13,495 nucleotides of DNA from NCBI GenBank assembly GCA_027578815.1, contig JANBTH010000628.1:1-13495 (forward strand), written 5' to 3'. The first letter of the stretch is position 1, and the number at the start of each line of letters is the position of its first letter. Source of the DNA: Coemansia sp. RSA 1804. Taxonomy: Eukaryota; Kickxellomycota; Kickxellomycetes; Kickxellales; Kickxellaceae. The position numbers and the translations under genes were made by a program. The notes beneath the pieces are model-generated. The model worked only from the letters and a program-made list of their open reading frames with translations. It searched no databases and was not told the DNA's origin. Below are positions 6,901 to 13,495 of the stretch, piece after piece.

Positions 6901-9900
6901 AGATGCAGACCAACTCCATGTTTGCATATATTCGTGAGGTCGTTTGTAAAATTGCCGAGATCCGCGGCCAGGAAACCGCTCAGTGTCTAAATTGCTTCTT
7001 GTCTGCTGCTGCCAATTTGACATTGGCCCCACGGCTTGCAAAGCTCGACACTGCAAAGGACGTGCAAAAGGCAAAAGGCGAAAGAATCCACTATGGTTAT
7101 GTGGAAAAAGCCTTTTTGGATGCCTTCTCCAGCACTCAAAGCTATCTATTGATTATCGGGTCGCAGCATATCAATACTTGTGAGAATGTGGTGCCCAGTA
7201 ATCTCCCGTCAATGTCGTTTTCAAAGGAGGTGTCAAAGAAACTGAGGTCGGCGCTGGATCATGCATGTGGCGATATTGGCGCCCGGCTCTTGCCGTTTAT
7301 CGATGAGATGACTCTTGCACTGCACGAGAATAGCAATACTGTGACAATTGCATTATTGACTGAATGGCTCTTGAGCCAGGCCGAAACACTTGAAGGCGGT
7401 GCGCGTCAATCAGTCTTTATGATAGCCATATCCTGGATCTCGCATTACGAGCGCGTCAGTGCGCAAAACCGATCGCTTTGGGACCTCCCTGTGTTTGTTG
7501 CGCTTTCTTCCGAGATCCTGCAAATCGACGACATGTCCTTCTTGCTTGCCATGTTCCGCCACTTGCTCGCAAGTAAATCTCTTCCTCTGCTAATTTCTAA
7601 GGAACCCGTACAGCGACTGCTGGTGCACATTCTTTTGGCCAACAGCGGCTCCATCCGGTTCTGCAGCTTTATATCGCGCCTTTTACAGCGTATCGTAATT
7701 GCAACGCAGTGTATTTCTTGGCTGGCAAAGCTTCCAGAGACACAAGTAGCCGAGTTTTCGTCCGCGGCATCGTTTGTGTTTGCACTCACCGCCACACATC
7801 TGAATTCTTTCTCTGAAAAGAAACACCATTCGCAGCTGAGCTACCAACTAGGCCGGGCGCTCGAGATTCACGCGACTACCTTTAACATTAATTTATTGCA
7901 TAGTGCGGGTGGACGGGAACTTCAGCGAATTCTTGACTTTAATACCGCTATTCTTGCACGTAGGTCGACCCGAGTGTGGGTGTCGCTTCAGGAAGCAAGG
8001 CGAGTATGGCAGTCCTTTGCGTTGCGTGTTGCGAAAGAAGTGTCGGTATCTGTTGGAGGTTCGAATCAGTCAACGACCACAGTTGCTGGCAATACCAATG
8101 AAAATGATCTCCCTACAATCATTTGCGTTACCTCCCCAGCAATGACGGATACAATTCGTGCTGACGTGCTGCAAACTTTCAGCCACAATGCACTGAATTC
8201 CAGTGCTTCTTTGGAGCTTTGTGCCATGACAAATGCCGTGTTTACGCTTCTGGATGGCGCTAGCAGTGATGTTGTTTCTGTCGGCGATGTTGATATTCCG
8301 CGACTTAAAAGCGTCCTTTCATCAAAGATCATCGATCTGTGGTCAAGGTCACTAGGCAGCGATACCGGCGAGGTTAAAGAGGCTTTGGAATGGACTGCCC
8401 AGTTTGTTACCAAGCATGCTGGACCGTCTTACAGTGCACACAGCGCATCAGCACTTGTCTCAGACAGCTCGTTATGCCAGCAGATAAAGCGAGCAAAATC
8501 ACAACTATCTGATTTTGACAAGGCATATTCATCTGGCGGTGTCTCCATCGACATTGCGTCCATGGCAGACCATCTCTATCAGAGAGCTGGAACTGCGGAA
8601 CTCTATGCTGAGGATATTGAAAAATATCAGATTCTTGCTCTGGTTGTCAGCAACGATGCTACATTGCGATATGATGCGTACAAATGGGCAGAAGCGGCAT
8701 TTAGTGACAAAGGGTTTAACATTGCTAACGTGCGCTTTGTTGCTTGGCTTCTCAACATCATGGCACAGCCATACGTGCGCGAGACAGCGTTTGGGTTTAT
8801 AGTGTGGGACGATGTCAAGGACTCGCACGACATCCGTGCGCTCTGCCTTCGTGTTGGAGGACAGCTGGTTGCTGCAGTCAATCCTACACAGATTAGTAGC
8901 TTGATGGACTCCAAAATGATGTTTCTTCTTGATGTCGTCATTCAGTGTTCCGATGATCTTGGCATTGTGAACCAGGTTTGCCACAATACTAACGGACTTG
9001 ACCGTAGTACGCAGTTGTTGGTAAAGGTCCATGTAATGCGGTCCAGCGCGTTGCGCTATATCACGTTTCCGCATCAGATTGGAGCAGTTGTAGAGTCAGC
9101 AGGCGAGATATTTGCCCTTGCGCAAGAAATAATCCCAGTCCTTGGCGATGATATAGAGAATGCTGAACAGACATGGAAGTTGGTGTCTGTGCTTGCCAGT
9201 GCGATTGAGCACTGCTGGTGCACGTTTAACAACAAGTCTGCGACAATGTCTCCGAATGATGGTCTTGGTAAAACTGTGACTGGAACGATCGATGCTGCGT
9301 TCTCCTGCATCAGCAATATAATCCAATCCATTTGCTACTCGTTTGCGGACTCGGCTGAATTTGAGACCTCCAAGTTGGAACAGTATGCGAGGTTCTATCC
9401 TGCTCCAGTCTTCAGATTTCTGGCTTTTGCATTGCGCGCAGTCGACTCCTTTTCAAAAGCATCGGATATGGAGACCGTTCTTACAAAACACCCGTGGTTC
9501 TCGCTTCTAAAGTGCTTGCTTGACTGCCGCTTGTTCAGCGATCGCATATACAGAAATGATCTACGCAGCTCCATTGCCTTGATTGTTTCGGCTCTATGGG
9601 ATCTTGCAAGTCCAGCAATACCGAAATGGTCAGCATCGTTAGACGACTATCTTACACTCGACCAGCTCGAGTCGCTTGTAGGTGCATTTGGCGGAAGCTG
9701 CTCGCTGTCTGACAATGTGCTGCTGCATGTTATTTCATCGTATGAGAGACAGTCAAGCCAGAGCGTCCAGCGCGTAGCTCTTTGCTTTGGACCCGCAGCG
9801 GCCGAGATGTACACCAAGGAGAAGACAAACAGAGCCAGATATCTTATTGAGCGCGACGAGAACGATATCGGCCTTATCAATGAGGATGTTCTTTCAAACG

Positions 9901-11666
9901 CACTTGCCACGGTTGATAGCATCAAGCTGTTTCGTACGCTTCTAAACTTTTCAACGCAGGATGCCGGTTTGTTTGTTGAGAACCCAGTTGCTCGTCTGGT
10001 CGATAGCGTTAGGTTGGCTATTGACGAGTCAGCGAATCGAGGAGCGGATACAGCCATTGGCGTTTGCGATTCTCCAAGCAATGCAGATGTCTATAGCCCG
10101 TGGTATCTGCTGTCATGGACATGGTCTATCGTGTCATCAGGACACCAAGTGGATATACGTAAGTTTATAGATTGCAATGCTGCTGGGTTTGCCCTTGTTT
10201 CGCTGTCATCGGAAAATATGCAGATTCGAAAGCTAGCATACTTCATTTTGGACAAGGTCTGTGCAATTGTCGAGGAGTCTAAATGGTTTGTCGGGCAAAG
10301 ACAATGTGCGTTGCTGCTTGACTCTGTGCGCAACACTATAACAAGTGAAGACAGGGTGAATTTCCCTAAGCTTCCATTTACCGCAACACTGTTTGCAGCA
10401 ACATCGCTGCACACGATGATCCGTCCCGAACATATCATGTACACCGAAATCAATCGACTGCTTCTACAAGGCCCATGTCTACGAATGACCGAGATGCCGT
10501 TGCTTCGAACCGTACTGCATTCAAGCAACAGCACATATAAGCAGCGCATTCATATTCTCCGGCTGGTGTCGCAGTCTTCGAGATCGTTTGACCAATGCCG
10601 TGTTGTGTTTGGACGCAGTCGTTTGGTTAACACATTGCTTGCGCTAGCATCCAGTTCTCTAGGCGACGTCCAAACAGCCAAATCCACAATGACTCTTTTG
10701 TTCCATCTGACTAGTGCTTCAAACCCCGAAGCACTTACTAGCCATGTTTCAAAGAAGGAGTTCTCGCTTCTGGCATGGATTCGAGAACAGACTACTCTAG
10801 AGCTGAATGCCATGCGGCAGATGGCTGGTATGGCATGTGTGCAATCCCAACCAACTGCTTCCTCGACGGACGGATTGCTTACCTCAACGGCACGAGCCAT
10901 AAATGCCTCGATGGTTAACGTGACTGCGCTTCTGCGTATTGTCATCCGTGCAATTGCAAACTATCCTCTGACGCAACTACGTGAAGGCAACCTTGTCTAC
11001 AACAGCTTCTGGGTTCTAAAGTCCCAGGATCAAGCCGCTGCGGCCGGTCAATGCGCGGCGCTTGGCCTAGTTCAGCAGATCATGCATGGAGTCGTCTGGT
11101 CGCTCTCGCGGACCATGGGATGCGTAGAGAGGGTACACAATGAGATAGTCGGACCGACACTGGTGCTAGTGCGTACATGTCTGGAGATAACCAAGCTTCT
11201 TGCCGATTTACAATCCTGCGCTAGCTCTGAGCACCCAGGGATGCTAGAGTCGTCAGAAATTATCCACGAAGCTCTAACAGCGCTTGGAATGCTAGAGAGT
11301 GCGCTTGACTGTAATATGGCCGAGGCTAGTGTTCGCTTGGGTTCTCTGGACGGCATAAGCCGAGTCCGCTATGACCTGTGCAGCATTGCTGCAATAGCAA
11401 GCGCTCAGATGACAGAGTCGCTGTTCCAGACCGACATGGTTCTGGGAGAGGCTGCGACCACCGATGTACCTGAATCCAATGCATCCACAATCAGCATGCT
11501 TGAATGTTACAGACAATGTGTTGACCGTTTGTTTTCGCTGTGCTTTAGTTTCCCTTGGACCACAACAACGCACAAGGATGTCGCTGAGGTAGTCAGCCGT
11601 GCACTTGTTGTTAATGCACCAAGCTCTCTGCAAGTATCTTCGTGGATCCGGGAATGCAAGTCTTGA
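3949..11666 (+). CDS. URB1: Urb1/Npa1, nucleolar pre-60S ribosome assembly factor (two exons)
   Basis: Urb1 is a large helical-repeat nucleolar scaffold of the earliest pre-60S particles; in yeast it works with Dbp6, Nop8, Rsa3 and Urb2 on 25S rRNA folding. Exons are 3949-4186 and 4315-11666, giving 2529 residues (yeast about 1,760, human about 2,270). The start ATG has a good context (caagccATGG). Residues 1-60 are Lys/Glu-rich, a likely disordered nuclear-targeting extension. The Npa1 N-terminal domain spans about 130-540, with VERDSYQELHALLSSVYLNV, VPRADKVRVF, and about 461-531 (NSQILRILVGCINPAS, IEILRASPELIAPFWRNY, then the L-P rich end). The middle is alpha-helical repeat. The C-terminal NopRA1-type domain starts near 2008 and includes LLLQGPCLRMTEMPLLRTVL and IHILRLVSQS followed by VFGRSRLVNTLLAL. 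A start at 4299 would lie inside the intron and is rejected. The gene is divergent from the small minus-strand gene and convergent with the acetyltransferase. Confidence 0.92.
4187..4314 (+). other. URB1 intron 1 (128 nt)
   Basis: The donor CAAG/GTAAGT is a consensus match and the acceptor is GGTTAG. It is phase 1 on both sides, rebuilding a Gly codon, so LLIQ continues into GFTHLREHLRIC. A stop (TAA, 4296-4298) in the downstream frame excludes any earlier acceptor. A CTAAAC branch-like word lies near 4258-4263. GATAGTGCAG further downstream is a possible in-phase alternative acceptor that would drop about 17 residues. Confidence 0.85.
5343..5363 (+). repeat. GACAAT microsatellite encoding an Asp-Asn run in URB1
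   Basis: There are three and a half copies of GACAAT in frame, coding DNDNDND in an acidic low-complexity loop between two conserved parts of the Npa1 domain. The surrounding 30 residues are Glu/Asp/Lys-rich and probably disordered. The period of six keeps the frame whatever the copy number. Confidence 0.85.
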
Positions 11667-11751
11667 TACTGTTGTGTTTAGTTCTTTTTATATTTCAGTG
11701 TCATATTTTCCCATTTGATTATATTAACATGTTGGTATGAATAGGTTGATT
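11667..11751. other. 85-bp convergent intergenic gap between URB1 and the acetyltransferase
   Basis: Two stop codons face each other across an A+T-rich gap that must hold both 3' ends. No exact AATAAA is present on either strand; TATATT-type words occur. The two mRNAs very likely overlap at their 3' ends. Confidence 0.7.
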
Positions 11752-12285
11752 CTAGATATCGCATATGCAGTCGTACCACTCTTCGGTTCCATGGACAACA
11801 GTGGACTGGCCACAGTTTATATATCCCGCACGCTGGTAGAACGAAACAAGATCTTTGCGTGCCATCATCGCTAGCCTTGTGATCCTTGCCCTTTCTTCGC
11901 TCTCCCCAATGGTGCTGTTGTAGCGGCGTACAGTCTGCGGATACAGCTCAAGGAGCTTTGTGGCCACGCCCTTGCGCTGCCACTCTGGATGAACACAAAC
12001 CGAGTGTATGCATGCTGTGGAGCCCTTTGGATCGTGAGTGCTCATCGAGTCGTGTGTGACCAGTGGCGATACCGACTGCGTTGATGTGATAAAACCGACT
12101 ATTCCCTGGTCCAAATCGAATGCGCCAAAGAACAGGTGCGGGGCATTGGAAAACCGATACAACATGCTCTCCAGACTGGCTGCTTCTTCCTCGGAATAGC
12201 CGGCGACCTCGAGAGGATACGCAGCCCTTACCTCGTCTGTGGATTCCAGGTTTCTAAAAGTGAGCTCGGAAGCCATCGCTGCCAT
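11752..12285 (-). CDS. AANAT-like GNAT N-acetyltransferase (arylalkylamine/polyamine type)
   Basis: This predicted soluble enzyme moves an acetyl group from acetyl-CoA to an amine; relatives act on arylalkylamines such as serotonin or, in yeast Paa1, on polyamines and related amines. It has 177 residues, a normal length for the family. Visible signatures are YPLEVAGYSEEEAASLESM (23-41), LFFGAF-GIVGFI (51-66), THDSMSTHDPKG (77-88), the acetyl-CoA-binding motif A CIHSVCVHPEWQRKG (92-106), and the C-terminal SFYQRAGYINCGQSTVVHG then EEWYDC (148-173). His94 lines up with a catalytic His of animal AANAT and Tyr150 with its Tyr; the second His is Cys92 here. I start at ATG 12285 because the conserved fold begins just after it. 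The frame is open to an ATG at 12432, but the extra 49 residues are hydrophobic and unlike the family. ATG 12276 is a second possible start. The substrate cannot be told from sequence. Confidence 0.88.
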   Translation of the reverse strand: MAAMASELTFRNLESTDEVRAAYPLEVAGYSEEEAASLESMLYRFSNAPHLFFGAFDLDQGIVGFITSTQSVSPLVTHDSMSTHDPKGSTACIHSVCVHPEWQRKGVATKLLELYPQTVRRYNSTIGESEERARITRLAMMARKDLVSFYQRAGYINCGQSTVVHGTEEWYDCICDI

Positions 12286-12436
12286 TACCCCTGAGTTGGT
12301 TTGAAAATGCAGAAAATTAAAGTAATTGCTATTAAATGTTGAATGACAGAGAACTAGCTTGGCTGGAGACCAAAACGAGTTTGCTACTTTGAAGCACATT
12401 TGACACAAGGCCAAAAAAGCAAACGAGATCAAATAG

Positions 12437-12454
12437 AATTAATTAGCATTAATT
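12437..12454. repeat. AT-rich inverted repeat, 7-bp arms, 4-bp spacer
   Basis: AATTAAT, TAGC, ATTAATT form a perfect inverted repeat inside the divergent promoter. It could be a dimeric or homeodomain-type factor site. In A+T-rich DNA such symmetry also arises by chance. Confidence 0.5.
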
Positions 12455-12646
12455 GGCTGAGAAGCTTCAATAGATCTAATCGGCCAAATTGTCTGAAGAT
12501 TGTAAATGCCTGCTTTGCTTTGATTGATTGTGCAAGTAAGCGCGGGCGTAAGTGTGTTCTTTAGTTTGAAGCCAGAGCTGAGGAGGGCACATCCATCAGC
12601 GCTTTAGTCAAAAATAACATTGTCAAGTTCTGTCAGGCTTTCTGGA

Positions 12647-12670
12647 TTCTCTCTTTCAACTCTGTCCTTC
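12647..12670 (+). promoter_or_regulatory. Pyrimidine-rich initiator-like tract upstream of RPL11
   Basis: There is a C/T-dominated run (TTCTCTCTTTC followed by TCTGTCCTTC) 39-62 nt upstream of the RPL11 ATG, with a second short one (CTATCTTTTTAG) at 12692-12703. Ribosomal protein genes commonly start transcription within such tracts. The exact start site cannot be read from sequence. Confidence 0.4.
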
Positions 12671-12708
12671 GGCAAATATATATTTATCGAACTATCTTTT
12701 TAGCCAAG

Positions 12709-13495
12709 ATGGTGAGTGTTCATTAACGAATCGCACAGTATGGTGTACAGGGAGAAGAGAACAGTTATACGACGGATACGGACGGCGTCAAAAGAGAAAA
12801 CCCGCAGATGGATGGTGAATGGATGCGACTACGGATGGATTCGAGTAAAAACATTGCGATTGCCGTTGGATGCGCGATTATTGGGGGATGCGCTTTTACA
12901 GTCTGCTTATTTTCCAGGGGCAATTCACATTGCAGGAATTAGCTGACCAAATTTGGTTTTGGTGTTATTCTGGGTTCTGTATGTGCTTTCAGGAAAGAGC
13001 TGAACTGAATGCGTAAATTCGTGAACAAAGGGCCTTTTCAAATTTGAAATTGTCATTCCTTACTTGCAGCACACCAAGTAATGCAGTATTCTCTTTTCCC
13101 TGTACCCACACACCACAGAGCTGCGTATGAATTGTGATTGTATTTGGACAAGTACTGAAACCACTGTCTTTTGCTACCATTGGAGTGGAAGTTGTTTCTA
13201 AATGAAAGAAAAATATGTATTTACTAATCTATTAAACTATTTCTGTTCAATTCTTTTTTGCTCTGGTTTCATATGGAAACGCTGGTGCGGCGAAACCCTT
13301 ATCTCATGCGCATTGGGTCGGTTTTTTTGCGGAACAATGGGTGCACTACCTTCTATGCAATCGAATCGGTCTGCGGTTTCTCTGGTGGAATGGTATTCTT
13401 GGAACGCGTATGAAAAGTACTGTAGTCTGCTGAGAAGTCCACCGCAAAGCCCTCCGACTGCATGCGTGAGCTGAAGATCGAGAAGCTTGTTCTCA
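12709..13495 (+). CDS. RPL11: 60S ribosomal protein uL5 (RPL11), exon 1 and start of exon 2
   Basis: uL5 sits in the central protuberance of the 60S subunit. It joins the ribosome with 5S rRNA and uL18 as the 5S RNP, brought in by Rpf2-Rrs1. Exon 1 (12709-12711) is only the ATG, in the context GCCAAGATG followed at once by the donor GTGAGT. Exon 2 starts at 13426 after TGTAG and runs off the window. It reads SAEKSTAKPSDC then MRELKIEKLVL, the conserved N-terminus of uL5 (family NPMRELKIEKLVLN). The join is phase 0, so the protein begins Met-Ser-Ala-Glu-Lys. One-codon first exons with an intron straight after ATG are common in fungal ribosomal protein genes. Cys replaces the usual Pro just before MREL. 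About 150 residues lie beyond the edge. Identification is strong; the exon 1 assignment follows from the splice consensus and promoter context. Confidence 0.87.
12712..13425 (+). other. RPL11 intron 1 (714 nt)
   Basis: The intron begins GTGAGT directly after ATG and ends CTGTAG directly before TCTGCTGAG. It is far longer than the other introns in the window. It contains an open frame with a hydrophobic stretch (12739-12942), two perfect palindromes (12947-12956, 13036-13049), several GATGCG words, and a TACTAATC branch-like word near 13217-13224, about 200 nt before the chosen acceptor. I found no clear C/D snoRNA boxes, and an H/ACA RNA cannot be judged by eye. Confidence 0.75.
13036..13049. 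repeat. Perfect 14-bp palindrome in the RPL11 intron
   Basis: TTTCAAATTTGAAA is identical to its reverse complement. A second, CCAAATTTGG, lies at 12947-12956 and shares the core CAAATTTG. Both are in the intron, so they could act as DNA sites or as short RNA hairpin or pairing elements. Confidence 0.6.

Larger units (their letters stand above)
12286..12708. promoter_or_regulatory. Divergent promoter between the acetyltransferase and RPL11
   Basis: This 423-bp region has no credible gene. It contains an A+T inverted repeat at 12437-12454, a TTGATTGATTG run near 12521-12531, a pyrimidine-rich tract at 12647-12670 and a TATATATTTAT stretch at 12677-12687, only 22 nt before the RPL11 start. I did not recognise a standard ribosomal-protein promoter box (Rap1, Tbf1 or homol-D type). 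Confidence 0.6.

Noticed and set aside
8058..8067. GGTTCGAATC, the typical T-arm sequence of a tRNA
   Set aside because: No matching acceptor, D or anticodon stems surround it and it is in the middle of the URB1 coding region.
10159..10170. GTAAGT followed by TATAG in URB1, resembling splice sites
   Set aside because: The two are only 12 nt apart, far below any intron size, and the coding frame continues through them.
12286..12432. N-terminal 49-residue extension of the acetyltransferase to the ATG at 12432
   Set aside because: The extension is unlike the family, Phe/Cys/Asn-rich and encoded in A+T-rich promoter-like DNA. The conserved domain starts just after ATG 12285.
12716..12946. 76-codon plus-strand frame (starting MFINESHS) in the RPL11 intron
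   Set aside because: It is Arg-rich without family features, begins inside the intron just after the donor, and overlaps other open frames. It is most likely chance.
13120..13160. GTGATTG followed by CTGA as snoRNA C and D boxes
   Set aside because: The C-like box matches only 5 of 7 positions and the boxes are about 15 nt apart, too close for a guide RNA.
13202..13474. 90-codon plus-strand frame ending in the RPL11 second exon
   Set aside because: It overlaps the uL5 coding start in a different frame and has no recognisable content.

Overview
The window looks like nuclear DNA from a fungus. It carries a clathrin heavy chain, a full-length Urb1/Npa1 ribosome-assembly factor, an AANAT-like acetyltransferase of the fungal type and the start of ribosomal protein uL5 (RPL11). 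Base composition is near 50% G+C, most introns that can be placed are short (56, 62 and 128 nt), and the standard code reads through without trouble. This fits an early-diverging filamentous lineage (for example Kickxellomycotina) at least as well as an ascomycete, but that placement is a weak inference.

Layout, left to right. (1) 1-2457 (+): the last 818 residues of clathrin heavy chain, cut at the 5' side by the window edge. (2) 2713-about 3385 (-): a small multi-exon gene of unknown function, tail-to-tail with clathrin; its exons join in phase across two short introns, but its first exon and start are not resolved. (3) 3386-3948: a divergent promoter region. (4) 3949-11666 (+): URB1 in two exons (3949-4186 and 4315-11666), 2529 residues. 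(5) 11752-12285 (-): a 177-residue GNAT acetyltransferase of the AANAT family, tail-to-tail with URB1 across only 85 bp. (6) 12286-12708: a second divergent promoter. (7) 12709 to the right edge (+): RPL11, whose first exon is only the ATG codon, followed by a 714-nt intron and the first 23 codons of exon 2.

Gene order alternates in orientation (convergent, divergent, convergent, divergent), so it is not an operon or an obvious functional cluster. URB1 and RPL11 both act in large ribosomal subunit production: URB1 in early nucleolar pre-60S particles, uL5 as part of the 5S RNP. Clathrin and the acetyltransferase are unrelated to them. I saw no mobile element, CRISPR array, tRNA or rRNA. The least explained parts are the small minus-strand gene at 2713-3385 and the unusually long RPL11 intron, which holds palindromes, repeated GATGCG words and an open frame with a hydrophobic segment.
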